From Thiobacillus sp. (lineage in GTDB: Bacteria; Pseudomonadota; Gammaproteobacteria; Burkholderiales; Thiobacillaceae): a DNA stretch of 64,000 nt. Both the position numbers and the translations under genes were made by a program. Below are positions 18,979 through 29,367 of this stretch, in pieces. Within the stretch, counting starts at the first letter, position 1; the number at the start of each line of letters is the position of its first letter. Location of the stretch: positions 28,054-92,053 of the forward strand of contig JAIBEI010000027.1 in assembly GCA_019459055.1 (NCBI GenBank). The letters run 5' to 3'. Under the pieces are notes generated by a model. That model was given only the letters and a program-made list of their open reading frames with translations. It had not been told where the DNA came from and made no database searches.

Positions 18979-19712
18979 GCTTCGAGCACATGGCCGCCAT
19001 GGCGGCCATCCTGCTGGCGGCGTATTTCATTCGCGGCATCACCGGCTTTGGCTCGGGACTGATTTCGGTGCCCTTGCTGGCGCTGTTCCTGCCGCTGAAA
19101 TTCGTCGTGCCGCTGATTCTGCTGCTGGATTTCACCGCGTCGATCGTGATCGGCGGCCTCAATTTCAAGCGCGTGAAGTGGGGCGAGATCGGCGTGCTGA
19201 TTCCGTTCGGCGTTGTCGGGGTGGTGCTGGGCACCAGCCTGCTGGTCAATCTGCCGCCCGAGCCCATGCTGATGGCCCTGGCCGGGTTTGTCTTCATCTT
19301 CGCGCTGCGCAGCCTGTTCAATATCCACGGCGAGAAACCGGTCTCGCGCGGCTGGGCGGTGCCGGCCGCGCTCACCGGTGGCACCGTCGGGGCATTGTTC
19401 GGCACCGGCGGGCCGCCGTATGTGATTTATCTGAGCCATCGCATCCGCGACAAGAGCGATTTGCGCGCGACCTTTTCGGCGCTGTTTTTTACCGAGGGAT
19501 TGACGCGAATTGCCAGCTTCCTGGTGGCCGGGTTGCTGATGACGGCCAAGATGTGGATCGCCTATTTCGTCGCGCTGCCGCTGGTGCTGGGCGCGCTCTA
19601 TCTGGGCGGGCGGGCGCACGTCGGCCTGAGTCCGGCGCAGATGACGCGGCTGGTCGGTGTATTGTTGCTGGTATCCAGCGTGTCGCTGTTGTTCAAGGCC
19701 ATAAGCGTATGA
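18975..19712 (+). CDS. TSUP-family (TauE/SafE) membrane permease
   Basis: A 245-aa protein with about eight hydrophobic segments and the family's two half-repeats. The first opens with FIRGITGFGSGLISVPLLAL and the second has ALTGGTVGALFGTGGPPYVIYL. TSUP proteins move organic or inorganic sulfur compounds (sulfite, sulfoacetate, thiosulfate), among other anions. It starts at GTG 18975, overlapping folB's stop; ATG 18990 is an alternative. Its stop overlaps the next gene's ATG in an ATGA, so three genes in a row are coupled. Substrate unknown. Confidence 0.9.
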   Translation: MSFEHMAAMAAILLAAYFIRGITGFGSGLISVPLLALFLPLKFVVPLILLLDFTASIVIGGLNFKRVKWGEIGVLIPFGVVGVVLGTSLLVNLPPEPMLMALAGFVFIFALRSLFNIHGEKPVSRGWAVPAALTGGTVGALFGTGGPPYVIYLSHRIRDKSDLRATFSALFFTEGLTRIASFLVAGLLMTAKMWIAYFVALPLVLGALYLGGRAHVGLSPAQMTRLVGVLLLVSSVSLLFKAISV

Positions 19713-20665
19713 GTGAGCTTGAGTTGTTGCATTTTCAATCCGTATCGTTCACCGGTCTGGCGCCGGGCGCGCGCCTGATCGTGCTGGGCGCGGTGCACGG
19801 TAACGAAACCTGCGGCACGCAGGCGATTCGCCGCGTGATCGCGGAGATTGAATCCGGCCAGTTGGGGATTGTCGCGGGCAGCGTCACCTTCGTTCCGATC
19901 ACCAATCCCCTGGCCTATGTCCGCCGGCAGCGCATGGGCGACCGCAACCTCAACCGCAATCTGGCGCCGACCGACACACCGGCCGAGTTCGAGGACCGCA
20001 TCGCCAACTGGCTGTGTCCGCTGCTGGCGCAGCATGATGCGCTGCTTGACCTGCATTCGTTTCATACCGCCGGCCAGCCCTTCGTCATGCTGGGGCCGCA
20101 AGACAACGGCGGCACGTTGGAGCCGTTTGCGCGCGCGGCCGAGGAAACCGCGCTGGCGCTGAGCCTGGGTGTGCACCGCTTCGTCGATGGCTGGCTCGAC
20201 ACCTATGCCGCCGGCGTCGCCCGCCGCCTGGCAGCCGGCGCGTCGTCGCGCGAGGCCGATGTGCATTACGGCGTGGGAACGACCGAGCACATGCGCGCGC
20301 AGGGCGGTATCGCGCTTACTCTGGAATGCGGCCAGCATGACGATCCGGCCGCGCCCGAGGTGGCCTGGAACGCCATCCGCAATGCGCTTGCGCATCTGCG
20401 GCTGAGCGACGCGCCCGCGCCGGCCCCGGTGACCGATACCGAGGCGCTGCGCCTGTATCAGGTCGTCGACCGCGCCCATGCGGAAGATGCCTTTGTGCGC
20501 GGCTGGTCCAGCTTCGATCGGGTGCGCGCGGGGGAAGTCATCGGCACGCGCCACGACGGCAGGCCGGTATTGGCGGATCGTGATGGCTACATCGTCTTCC
20601 CCAATCCCAACGCACTGCCGGGACAGGAGTGGTTTTACCTCGCCCGGCGCAGCACGCGGGTGTGA
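19709..20665 (+). CDS. Succinylglutamate desuccinylase/aspartoacylase-family zinc deacylase
   Basis: A 318-aa M14-like metallohydrolase. Zinc ligands are in GAVHGNETCGT (His and Glu) and in DLHSFHT; the Arg-rich substrate loop RRQRMGDRNLNRN and the general base near TLECGQHDD also fit AstE/AspA enzymes, which cleave N-acyl amino acids. It starts at 19709, overlapping the TSUP stop. An arginine-catabolism role (AstE proper) is unlikely, since no other ast gene is present. The neighbouring GCS2-type ligase and second deacylase suggest a shared small-molecule pathway. Confidence 0.85.
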   Translation: MSELELLHFQSVSFTGLAPGARLIVLGAVHGNETCGTQAIRRVIAEIESGQLGIVAGSVTFVPITNPLAYVRRQRMGDRNLNRNLAPTDTPAEFEDRIANWLCPLLAQHDALLDLHSFHTAGQPFVMLGPQDNGGTLEPFARAAEETALALSLGVHRFVDGWLDTYAAGVARRLAAGASSREADVHYGVGTTEHMRAQGGIALTLECGQHDDPAAPEVAWNAIRNALAHLRLSDAPAPAPVTDTEALRLYQVVDRAHAEDAFVRGWSSFDRVRAGEVIGTRHDGRPVLADRDGYIVFPNPNALPGQEWFYLARRSTRV

Positions 20666-20744
20666 CGGCTGAAAAAATGGATGGTCGGATATGATGATCC
20701 GGGCTGATCCACAACAACCGACGGAGTGACCGTCGAGCGCGCGC

Positions 20745-22175
20745 ATGGGACAGGAAATCGATCGCACCCGCTTTTCGGAAGCGGACCTTGAGCAGTTTTC
20801 CGCCCGCCTGGCGGAGGAAACGGCAGCGCTGCGGTCGTTTGCCCAAGCCGGCGGGTTCAAGGATGCGCGCTACGTCGCCGGGTTCGAACTCGAGGCCTGG
20901 CTGCTCGATCACGCCGGGCGGCCCAGCCCGGTCAACGTCCCCTACCTGCGCGCACTGAACGATCCGCTGGTGGTTCCCGAACTCTCCCGCTTCAACGTCG
21001 AACTGAATGCGCCGCCGGTGGAGATGGGCGCGGGCGTGCTGGCCGCGATGGAGGAATCCCTGCTGACCACTTGGGACAAATGCCAGCATGTCGCGCACGG
21101 CATGGACACGGTACTGGCGATGATCGGCATCCTGCCGACCATCCGCGACGAGGATCTGTGTCTGGCCAACATGTCGGCGATGAAGCGCTTCGACGTGCTC
21201 AATGCGCAGGTGCTGCAGCAGCGCGGCGGTGCGCCCATCCGCATCGATATCGAGGGCGCGGATCAGCTGCACCTGAGCCGGCCCGACGTGATGCTGGAGG
21301 CCGCCACCACCTCGTTCCAGCTGCATCTGCAGGTGCCCTATGAGCAAGCGGGCCGCTACTACAACGCCTCGCTGGCCAGTTGCGCGCCGCTGCTGGCGGC
21401 GGCCGTCAATTCGCCGCTCCTGTTCGGCCAGCGCCTGTGGCAGGAAACGCGGGTGCCGCTGTTCGAGCAAGCGGTCGAGTTGGGCGGCTATGGCGGCCTG
21501 GCCGAACCCAGCGTACGGCGGGTGACGTTCGGCCGTGACTACGTGGCGCGCAGCCCGCTGGAATTGTTCGAGGAAAACCTCGAGCATTACCCGGTGCTGC
21601 TGCCGATCCCGCAAGCCGAGCCGGCGACCCGATTTCCGCATCTGCGTCTGCACAACGGCGCCATCTGGCGCTGGGTGCGGCCGCTGATCGGATTCGATGC
21701 GGCCGGACAGGGCCATGTCCGGCTGGAGCAGCGGGTGCTGCCCAGCGGCCCGACGGTGCTGGACATGGTCGCCAATGCGGCGCTGTATTACGGCCTGGTG
21801 CATGCGCTGGCGCGACAGCCGCGGGTCGCCGAGTCCGACATTCCCTTTGCCGCCGCGCGCGCCAATTTCTATGCCGCCGCGCGTCATGGGCTGCAGGCCG
21901 AACTGACCTGGCTGGACGGCCGGCGCCATTTGGCGCAGGACCTCCTCCTCGAAGTGGGGCTGCCGCTGGCACGCGAGGGGCTGCGCGATTTCGGCCTGTC
22001 GGATGCCGAGATCGAGCATTACCTGGGCGTCGTCGAAGCCCGGGTGCGCAGCGGTCAGACCGGGTCGACGTGGCAGCTTCAGCGGCTCGCGAAGGTAGGG
22101 GGTGACGTCCACCGCATGATGGACGACTATCTGGAAAACCAGCGTTCCGGTTCGCCGGTGCACGAATGGAGGTAG
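20745..22175 (+). CDS. GCS2-family carboxylate-amine ligase (glutamate-cysteine ligase-like)
   Basis: A 476-aa protein of the GCS2 type, built on the glutamine-synthetase-like fold and expected to join a carboxylate to an amine using ATP. The core shows GFELEAWLLD (metal- and nucleotide-binding strand), SRFNVELNAPP, MLEAATTSFQLHLQV and RLHNGAIWRWVRPLIGF. It is longer than YbdK-type enzymes (about 370), with a C-terminal helical extension. Flanking zinc deacylases on both sides suggest that it makes or remodels an amide-linked compound. It is probably not the organism's main glutathione enzyme, but that cannot be excluded. Its TAG stop coincides with the start of a 266-bp palindromic cassette. 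Confidence 0.8.
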   Translation: MGQEIDRTRFSEADLEQFSARLAEETAALRSFAQAGGFKDARYVAGFELEAWLLDHAGRPSPVNVPYLRALNDPLVVPELSRFNVELNAPPVEMGAGVLAAMEESLLTTWDKCQHVAHGMDTVLAMIGILPTIRDEDLCLANMSAMKRFDVLNAQVLQQRGGAPIRIDIEGADQLHLSRPDVMLEAATTSFQLHLQVPYEQAGRYYNASLASCAPLLAAAVNSPLLFGQRLWQETRVPLFEQAVELGGYGGLAEPSVRRVTFGRDYVARSPLELFEENLEHYPVLLPIPQAEPATRFPHLRLHNGAIWRWVRPLIGFDAAGQGHVRLEQRVLPSGPTVLDMVANAALYYGLVHALARQPRVAESDIPFAAARANFYAAARHGLQAELTWLDGRRHLAQDLLLEVGLPLAREGLRDFGLSDAEIEHYLGVVEARVRSGQTGSTWQLQRLAKVGGDVHRMMDDYLENQRSGSPVHEWR

Positions 22176-22439
22176 GTCCTGTTCACGCTAATTTCTCACC
22201 TGCGGCGAGGTCGATTCGGGATGCAGCCCGCGAAGCTGAACGCGCCGCTGTGCGTGCACAGCAAGCGGTCTGCGACAAAGGGATGCGCCCGAATCGACCC
22301 GCCCCTCCGGGTTGCTGCGACAAAGCGTGTCTGCGGCGTTGCGCCGCTTGGCAAGGGATGGCCCTTGCCAGCGCGCCGCGCCTCGCATCCATCGCTTTGT
22401 CGCGGCAACGCAGGTGCGAAATTAGCGTGAACAGGACCT
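22174..22439 (+). repeat. 266-bp palindromic cassette with 30-bp inverted ends
   Basis: The arms at 22174-22203 and 22410-22439 are inverted copies of each other with one mismatch in 30 bp; the left arm begins AGGTCCTGTTCACGC. Inside are more paired segments: GTCGATTCGGG with CCCGAATCGAC, GGCAAGGG-ATGG-CCCTTGCC, GCTGTGCGTGCACAGC, and repeats of the word CTGCGACAAAG. No convincing gene lies inside. The cassette fills the whole gap, starting at the stop of the GCS2 ligase and ending one base before the ATG of the next deacylase, and its right arm supplies an AGGA ribosome site. It looks like a non-autonomous mobile or MITE-like element. The strand given is arbitrary. Confidence 0.85.
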
Positions 22440-22440
22440 C

Positions 22441-23442
22441 ATGATGCTGACGCAATACGAAGCCTTGCCGCCCGGCCTGCTGGACCTCCCGGCTGCTCGA
22501 TTGCGTGAGGTGCTGCCGGGGCCATCGCTGATTCATCTGCCAGGCCGACGCACGCCGCCATTGTTCGTGTCGGTACTGCTGCACGGCAACGAGGACACCG
22601 GCTGGCTGGCGGCGCAATCGGTGCTGAAGAAGTTTGCGACGGCCGAACTGCCGCGCGCGCTGTCGCTGTTCATCGGAAACGTCGAGGCGGCACGGACAGG
22701 GCTGCGCCGGCTCGACGGCCAGCCGGATTACAACCGGGTGTGGCCGGGCGGCGAGGAAGCGCATCCGGCCGAAGCGGCGATGATGCAGGAGGTGGTCGAC
22801 GCAATGCGCGCACGCGGCGTGTTCGCCAGCATCGACATCCACAACAACACCGGACTCAACCCGCATTACGCCTGCGTCAACCGGCTGGAGCAGGACTTTC
22901 TGCATCTTGCCGTCCTGTTTTCGCGCATCGTGGTCTATTTCATCCGGCCGCGCGGCGTGCAGTCGGCCGCGTTCGCCGAGTTGTGCCCGGCGGTCACGGT
23001 GGAATGCGGCAAGCCGGGCACGCCGGGCGGCGTCGAGCATGCCGCCGCATTCATGGAAGCCTGCCTGCATCTGTCCGAATTTCCCGCGCACCCGCTGCCG
23101 CCGCACGATGTCGACCTGTTCCACACGGTGGCCACCGTCAAGGTCCCGGAGCAGCTGAGCTTCGGTTTTGGGGCCCCCGACGCAGATATCGATTTTGTGC
23201 CCGAACTGGATCACTACAATTTTCGCGAGCTGGCGCACGGCGATGCCTGGGGGCGGGTGCGCCAAGGCCGCCTGCTGGCGCTGGACGAAACGGGAACGGA
23301 CATCGGCGACCGCCTGTTCGACTACCGCAAGAACGAGATCACGCTCAGGCGGTCGCTGATGCCGGCCATGCTGACGCGCGACGAGCGGGTGATCCGCCAG
23401 GACTGTCTGTGCTACCTGATGGAGCGGATTGCCTACCCATAA
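22441..23442 (+). CDS. M14-family (AstE/AspA-like) zinc metallopeptidase or deacylase
   Basis: A 333-aa metallohydrolase related to the deacylase at 19709 but clearly diverged. Zinc ligands lie in LLHGNEDTGW and SIDIHNNTGLNPHYACV, and the later Glu in VTVECGKPGTPGG. The RLDGQPDYNRVWPGG loop resembles the substrate loop of succinylglutamate desuccinylase. It begins at ATG 22441 (a second ATG follows at once) directly after the palindromic cassette. It probably belongs to the same operon as the GCS2-type ligase, though the cassette could alter its expression. It is convergent with xerD, with a 2-bp gap. Confidence 0.85.
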   Translation: MMLTQYEALPPGLLDLPAARLREVLPGPSLIHLPGRRTPPLFVSVLLHGNEDTGWLAAQSVLKKFATAELPRALSLFIGNVEAARTGLRRLDGQPDYNRVWPGGEEAHPAEAAMMQEVVDAMRARGVFASIDIHNNTGLNPHYACVNRLEQDFLHLAVLFSRIVVYFIRPRGVQSAAFAELCPAVTVECGKPGTPGGVEHAAAFMEACLHLSEFPAHPLPPHDVDLFHTVATVKVPEQLSFGFGAPDADIDFVPELDHYNFRELAHGDAWGRVRQGRLLALDETGTDIGDRLFDYRKNEITLRRSLMPAMLTRDERVIRQDCLCYLMERIAYP

Positions 23443-23444
23443 AT

Positions 23445-24335
23445 TCAGCCGCGCGGATGATGCTGCGCGTGGAGCTGTTTCATCCGTTCGCGTGCGACGT
23501 GCGTGTAGATCTGCGTGGTGGAAATGTCGCTGTGGCCGAGCAGCATCTGCACCACCCGCAGGTCGGCGCCGTGGTTCAGCAGGTGGGTGGCAAAGGCGTG
23601 GCGCAGCGTGTGCGGTGATAGCGGACGGGTGATGCCGGCGGTGCGCGCGTGCCGCTTGATGAGATACCAGAACGCCTGCCGCGTCATGCCGCCGCCGCGC
23701 GCGGTCACGAACACCGCATCGGAGAGCTGCCTTTCCAGCAGCAGCGGCCGCGACTCCGCCAGGTAGCGCCTGAGCCATTGCACTGCCTCCTCCCCCAGCG
23801 GCACCAGCCGGTCCTTGTTGCCCTTGCCGGTGACGCGCAGCACACCGTCGCTGAGGTTCACCGCCGTCAGCTTCAGCCCCACCAGTTCCGATACCCGCAA
23901 GCCGGTGGCGTACAGCGTTTCCAGCATCGCGCGGTCGCGCAGTCCCAGCGGGGTGGCGGTATCGGCGCTGTCGAGCAGGCGCTCCACGTCGGTTTCGGTA
24001 AGAGTCTTCGGCAGCGAGCGCGGCAGCTTGGGGCTGTCGAGATTGAGCGTGGGGTCAAAGGCGATCAGGTTCTCGCGCAGCAGATAGCGATAAAAGCGCT
24101 TCAGCGCCGAGGTGTAGCGCGCTGCGCTGCGCGGTTGCGCGCGAGCGGCAAAGCGCCACGCCAGATAGGCTTCGATGTCGCCTGCGGCGGCGGAATTTAG
24201 CGCATGGCTGCGTTCTTTTTCAAGCCAGGCGCCAAAGGTCTTCAGGTCGCGCCGGTACGCCGCCAGCGTCAGGTCGGCCAGCCCGTCTTCCAGCCACAGG
24301 TGATCGCAGAACCGGTCAATCAGCGCGTCGTTCAT
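23445..24335 (-). CDS. xerD: Site-specific tyrosine recombinase XerD
   Basis: A 296-aa recombinase for chromosome-dimer resolution at dif. The N-terminal SAM-like core-binding domain (about residues 1-95) is followed by the catalytic domain. The catalytic residues are in TGLRVSELVGL (Arg), TGKGNKDRLVPL (Lys), LSPHTLRHAFATHLL (HxxR) and LGHSDISTTQIYTH (His and the Tyr nucleophile). No phage or integrase context surrounds it, so it is the housekeeping enzyme. Its start overlaps ogt by 20 bp. Confidence 0.96.
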   Translation of the reverse strand: MNDALIDRFCDHLWLEDGLADLTLAAYRRDLKTFGAWLEKERSHALNSAAAGDIEAYLAWRFAARAQPRSAARYTSALKRFYRYLLRENLIAFDPTLNLDSPKLPRSLPKTLTETDVERLLDSADTATPLGLRDRAMLETLYATGLRVSELVGLKLTAVNLSDGVLRVTGKGNKDRLVPLGEEAVQWLRRYLAESRPLLLERQLSDAVFVTARGGGMTRQAFWYLIKRHARTAGITRPLSPHTLRHAFATHLLNHGADLRVVQMLLGHSDISTTQIYTHVARERMKQLHAQHHPRG

Positions 24336-24786
24336 GCGCCAGCAGCCAGGTTTTCACATCCAGCGGCGCGCCGCTGGAGGCATGCATGAAGCCGCCCGGG
24401 CCGTTCGCCGCCACCACACGGTGGCAGGGAATGAGGATGGGCAAGGGATTCGAAGCGCACGCCTGGCCGACCGCGCGCGCCGCGGTGCCGATCCGTTTCG
24501 CCAGCGCGCCATAGGTCGTCGGCTGCCCGGCAGGAATGGCCATTAGCGCGTGCCACACACGCAGTTGAAACGGCGTGCCTTGCGGTACAAAAAGCACATC
24601 AATGGGGTGTACGGGGTTCTGCCAATAGGCGTCCAGTTCGTGTGCCAGTTGGCGTGCGCGCGCATCCAGTTGGATCGACACGGAGGCGTCCGGCGGTAAA
24701 AAATCCAGCCGTGTCAGCGCGCTTCCGGTGAAGCAGGCGCCCAGGCGGCATATCGGGGCTGACAGAATGGCATCGTATTCAGGCAT
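24316..24786 (-). CDS. ogt: Methylated-DNA--protein-cysteine methyltransferase
   Basis: A 156-aa suicide repair enzyme that moves alkyl groups from O6-alkylguanine to its own cysteine. The acceptor motif PCHRVV is preceded by the helix-turn-helix stretch TTYGALAKRIGTAARAVGQACASNP, and FQLRVWHAL is typical. There is no AraC-like domain, so it is Ogt-type rather than Ada. It overlaps xerD by 20 bp and is probably translated with it. Confidence 0.94.
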   Translation of the reverse strand: MPEYDAILSAPICRLGACFTGSALTRLDFLPPDASVSIQLDARARQLAHELDAYWQNPVHPIDVLFVPQGTPFQLRVWHALMAIPAGQPTTYGALAKRIGTAARAVGQACASNPLPILIPCHRVVAANGPGGFMHASSGAPLDVKTWLLAHERRAD

Positions 24787-24816
24787 GACGGAATTCTAGC
24801 CGAGGTGTCTGCTTAA

Positions 24817-25518
24817 TCATGGACTGTCATTGCGCCTGTTCTTGAGCATCTCCCGCAAGGCTTCCTCGCCCAGGGGCTTGTCGTTATGCTCGATCTTCAG
24901 GCTGGCGCGCAGGTCCGCAGTGAATTTCGGATCGTATCGCCAATTGATCAGGGCAACGATGAACATGGTCAGCGTCGCCCCCAGAAAGGCCAGCAGCATA
25001 TCCTTCTGGCCATCCCACACATCGCCCTGGGCACCCAGGAAAGCAAGGCCTGCCTGGGGGGCCACGCGGACAGCCACCAGCCATTCGATGATTTCGTAGA
25101 AGGCCGAGAAGGCCAGCACCATCGCCATCGGGAGCACGTAGCCCCACACGCCGCTGGCCTTCGCCACCCGCAGCAAGAGCTCGCGCATGGGGTAGGCCAG
25201 CAGCAGGCCGAAGGCGAGGTGCACCAGCCGGTCGTACATGTTGCGATCCGCCTCGAACCAGTGCTGCAGCACATAGCCGAAAGGCACTTCGGCATAGGTG
25301 AAGTGAGACCCCACCACATGCAGCGACATGAACGTGGTGATCAGGGTATAGGAGAGTCCGGAGAGCCTGAAATAGCGTCCAGTCAGCAGGATCACCGGCA
25401 CGAAGAAGAATACCAGGTAGTTCTCCAGCAGCCAGTCATGGGGATAGCTGGGTTCGATCGCCGCCCAGGTCCAAACGGCGACGAAGGCCAACAGAAGAAA
25501 GCCGTGGTATCGGGTCAT
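24817..25518 (-). CDS. DUF2238/YjdF-family integral membrane protein
   Basis: A 233-aa protein with about six hydrophobic segments. It has the family signatures HVVGSHFTYAEVPFG, NMYDRLVHLAFGLLLAYPMRE and EIIEWLVA, with acidic and histidine residues inside the membrane. The C-terminal 40 residues are polar and cytoplasmic-looking. YjdF-family proteins have no firmly established biochemical function. It appears to be monocistronic, lying between ogt and the rplS terminator. Confidence 0.85.
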   Translation of the reverse strand: MTRYHGFLLLAFVAVWTWAAIEPSYPHDWLLENYLVFFFVPVILLTGRYFRLSGLSYTLITTFMSLHVVGSHFTYAEVPFGYVLQHWFEADRNMYDRLVHLAFGLLLAYPMRELLLRVAKASGVWGYVLPMAMVLAFSAFYEIIEWLVAVRVAPQAGLAFLGAQGDVWDGQKDMLLAFLGATLTMFIVALINWRYDPKFTADLRASLKIEHNDKPLGEEALREMLKNRRNDSP

Positions 25519-25757
25519 GCGCTGCGTTTCCTGGCTTGCCTGGAGAAGGGGAACCCCCGGATCATGGCTCGTGTAGCGGAGCAGGAGGGCGGATCACAGC
25601 CGGCAACGCCGGACCGTGCCGAGTGCAATCATAGTGACAAAACGCCGGATAGGGCATGTCTGAAAATATGAAGCGAGGGGTCGCCCCGACTTCCGCCGGG
25701 CCATTGTCACGCAGAACGCCATTCAGATGGGTCGTGAACCGTCATTCGAGTACAAAC
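25519..25757. other. Intergenic stretch with no gene seen
   Basis: Nothing convincing is coded here. It should contain the yjdF promoter on the minus strand. GC-rich short hairpins such as GCCGGCAACGCCGGA are present, but no motif allows a call. Confidence 0.5.
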
Positions 25758-25790
25758 GAAAACGCCCGCATGGAGCGGGCGTTTTTGCGT
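25758..25790 (-). terminator. Terminator of the ffh-rpsP-rimM-trmD-rplS transcript
   Basis: ACGCCCGC (25762-25769) pairs with GCGGGCGT (25775-25782). On the minus strand the hairpin is followed by TTTTCGTTT, so it ends the ribosomal operon. The plus side also has five Ts, so it could work in both directions. Confidence 0.85.
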
Positions 25791-25808
25791 TGCAGCAGGG
25801 GAAACTGC

Positions 25809-26204
25809 TTATTCGGCAGCTGCAGCGGGCGCGCCGCCTTTGACCTTGCGGGCGGGTAACTTTTCCTTGATGCGGGCGGACTTGCCGGAGCGCTCGCGCA
25901 GGTAGTACAGCTTGGCGCGGCGGACGTCGCCGCGACGCTTGACCTCGATGCTGGCGACCAACGGCGAGTGGGTCTGGAAGGTACGCTCGACGCCTTCGCC
26001 GGCTGATATCTTGCGCACGGTGAAGGCGGAGTTGAGGCCGCGGTTGCGCTTGGCGATGACGACGCCTTCGTAGGCCTGCAGACGCTCGCGGGTGCCTTCC
26101 TTCACTTTCACCTGGACGACGATGGTGTCGCCGGGGGCGAAGTCGGGGAGGGTTTTGCCCAGGCGGGCGATTTCTTCCTGTTCGAGTTGCTCGATGATGT
26201 TCAT
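25809..26204 (-). CDS. rplS: 50S ribosomal protein L19
   Basis: A 131-aa bL19 protein. The start at 26204 ([16 protein letters not shown]) is chosen over an upstream ATG because it fits the family and has AGGAAAC nearby. It contains [37 protein letters not shown] and [20 protein letters not shown]. The Ala-rich tail (GGAPAAAAE) is a lineage extension. It is last in the rpsP-rimM-trmD-rplS group. Confidence 0.97.
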   Translation of the reverse strand: MNIIEQLEQEEIARLGKTLPDFAPGDTIVVQVKVKEGTRERLQAYEGVVIAKRNRGLNSAFTVRKISAGEGVERTFQTHSPLVASIEVKRRGDVRRAKLYYLRERSGKSARIKEKLPARKVKGGAPAAAAE

Positions 26205-26306
26205 GATGTTTCCTTGCATCTGGCGGGAGAGGTGCGCCACCGGGTCTGTTTGGACTCCCGGGCGGACGTCACGCCGTTTCACATGGCACGGGGGTACCGT
26301 GCCGCT

Positions 26307-27059
26307 TTAATTCCGCGGCGCACCGGGCGGGTGCGCCGCGAGAAGTTCCTGTTCCTGCTTCGACAAGCCGCGCTTCGCCAGCAGATCGGGGCGATGGGCC
26401 GCCGTGATGGTCAGGCTCTGCTGCAATCGCCACTGGGCGATCGCGGCGTGGTTGCCGCTTTTCAGCACCTCCGGCACCGCCATGCCCTGCCAGACTTCGG
26501 GCCGGGTGTAGTGCGGGCAGTCGAGCAGGCCGTTGGCGAAGGAATCTTCCAGCGCCGAATCGGCGTCGTTCAACGCGCCCGGCAGCAGCCGGATGATCGC
26601 ATCCATCAGGGCCAGCGCGGGGAGTTCACCGCCCGACAACACAAAGTCGCCGAGCGAGAGTTCCTCGTCCACGCGGCGCTGCAACAGCCGTTCGTCGATG
26701 CCTTCATAGCGCCCGCACAGCAATATCAGTGCGGGCTTCTCCTTCAATTCCATCACCCGCTGGTGCGTCAGCGGACGCCCGCGGGGGGAAAAGTGCACTA
26801 CCCACGGCGCCAGATTCTCGCTGGCCAGATCCTGCTGGACGGCGCTCAGCGCGCGGTCCAGCGGCTCGGCCTGCATCAGCATCCCGGGGCCGCCGCCGTA
26901 AGGGCGATCGTCCACCGTGCGGTGCGGGTCATCGGTGAAGTCGCGCGGATTCCACGACTTGAACCGGTACAGCCCGCGATCCAGCGCCCTTCGGGTGATG
27001 CCGTAATCCAGCACGGCATCGAACATTTCAGGAAAGAGGGTGATGGCATCGAAGCGCAC
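26307..27059 (-). CDS. trmD: tRNA (guanine-N1)-methyltransferase TrmD
   Basis: A 250-aa SPOUT-class enzyme that methylates G37 of tRNAs reading CNN codons and so prevents frameshifting. The trefoil-knot SAM site is visible as [14 protein letters not shown] and [15 protein letters not shown]. The N terminus [13 protein letters not shown] is canonical. It lies 10 bp after rimM, the standard arrangement. Confidence 0.97.
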   Translation of the reverse strand: MRFDAITLFPEMFDAVLDYGITRRALDRGLYRFKSWNPRDFTDDPHRTVDDRPYGGGPGMLMQAEPLDRALSAVQQDLASENLAPWVVHFSPRGRPLTHQRVMELKEKPALILLCGRYEGIDERLLQRRVDEELSLGDFVLSGGELPALALMDAIIRLLPGALNDADSALEDSFANGLLDCPHYTRPEVWQGMAVPEVLKSGNHAAIAQWRLQQSLTITAAHRPDLLAKRGLSKQEQELLAAHPPGAPRN

Positions 27060-27069
27060 GCCTGCTTCC

Positions 27070-27576
27070 TTAGTAATCTTCGCCCCAGTCCACCTCGATC
27101 TGGCCGCCTGCCACGTCGACCTTGCCGACGAAGGCCGCGACGAACGGGATCAGGTGTTCACGCGTTCCCTTGACGACCAGCACGTCGTGCGCGCCGGTTT
27201 CCAGCAGGCTGTCCACCCGTCCGAGTTCGACGCCTTCGCGGTTGACGGCTTTCAGGCCGATCAGGTCCGACCAGTAAAACTCGTTTTCCTGCGGCGGCGG
27301 CAAGTCGCTGCGCGCCACCGAGATTTCCTGACCGCGCAGGGCGTACGCCGCGTCGCGATCATCGATGCCGACCAGCTTGGCGACCAGGGTGTTGCTGTGG
27401 TCCTGGACGGCCTCGACGGCGTAATGCACCTGCTGCTCGCCACGTCCGACGCGCCAGGATTCAAAATCCATCAGCGTTGCCGGGTCGTCGCTGAAGGTCT
27501 GGACCTTGACCCAGCCCTTGATGCCGAACGGGGCGGCGATGCGCCCCAGCACGATCCAGTCGCTATCTTGGCTCAA
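27070..27576 (-). CDS. rimM: 16S rRNA processing protein RimM
   Basis: A 168-aa ribosome maturation factor that binds S19 and helps assemble the 30S head. It has the N-terminal RimM barrel ([22 protein letters not shown]) and a C-terminal PRC-barrel ([20 protein letters not shown], ending IEVDWGEDY). It lies between rpsP and trmD. Confidence 0.96.
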   Translation of the reverse strand: MSQDSDWIVLGRIAAPFGIKGWVKVQTFSDDPATLMDFESWRVGRGEQQVHYAVEAVQDHSNTLVAKLVGIDDRDAAYALRGQEISVARSDLPPPQENEFYWSDLIGLKAVNREGVELGRVDSLLETGAHDVLVVKGTREHLIPFVAAFVGKVDVAGGQIEVDWGEDY

Positions 27577-27605
27577 GTATCTCGGCCCTGCTGTCCCGAT
27601 TGAGA

Positions 27606-27863
27606 TCAGGCAGCGGCAGCAGCGGACTTGTTCTGCTTGACCAGGCGGGCGACGGTGTCGGACAGCTGCGCGCCGTTGCCGGTCCAGTAGCTGATGCGCT
27701 CCTGATCCAGGCGCAGCGCTTCGGAACCTTCAGCGGCGACCGGATTGTAGAAGCCGACGCGCTCGATGAAGCGGCCATCACGACGGCAGCGCGAATCGGC
27801 CACCACCACGTTGTAGAAGGGGCGGTTTTTAGCGCCGCCGCGCGAAAGACGAATAACGACCAT
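27606..27863 (-). CDS. rpsP: 30S ribosomal protein S16
   Basis: An 85-aa bS16 protein beginning [31 protein letters not shown] in canonical form, with the FYNP motif later ([11 protein letters not shown]). It is first of the rpsP-rimM-trmD-rplS group and follows ffh by 74 bp. Confidence 0.97.
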   Translation of the reverse strand: MVVIRLSRGGAKNRPFYNVVVADSRCRRDGRFIERVGFYNPVAAEGSEALRLDQERISYWTGNGAQLSDTVARLVKQNKSAAAAA

Positions 27864-27937
27864 GATTTAACCCACTGGGGAAACGGAGAAAACCGGGAAT
27901 TATACCCACAATCTCCCGACTTGCCAGCGTGCCGGCA

Positions 27938-29281
<1,344 letters not shown>

Positions 29282-29367
29282 GGCGGTTCTCTGACACGTC
29301 TTCCTTGTTGCCGCTATGAGCGGCGTGGATAATGGGGCTGGCTGAATTCAGAGTTCCATTTTAACGA

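Noticed and set aside
22183..22444. Short open frames across the 266-bp cassette
   Set aside because: Frames are open on several strands at once because the cassette is palindromic and GC-rich. None has a ribosome site with a plausible protein.
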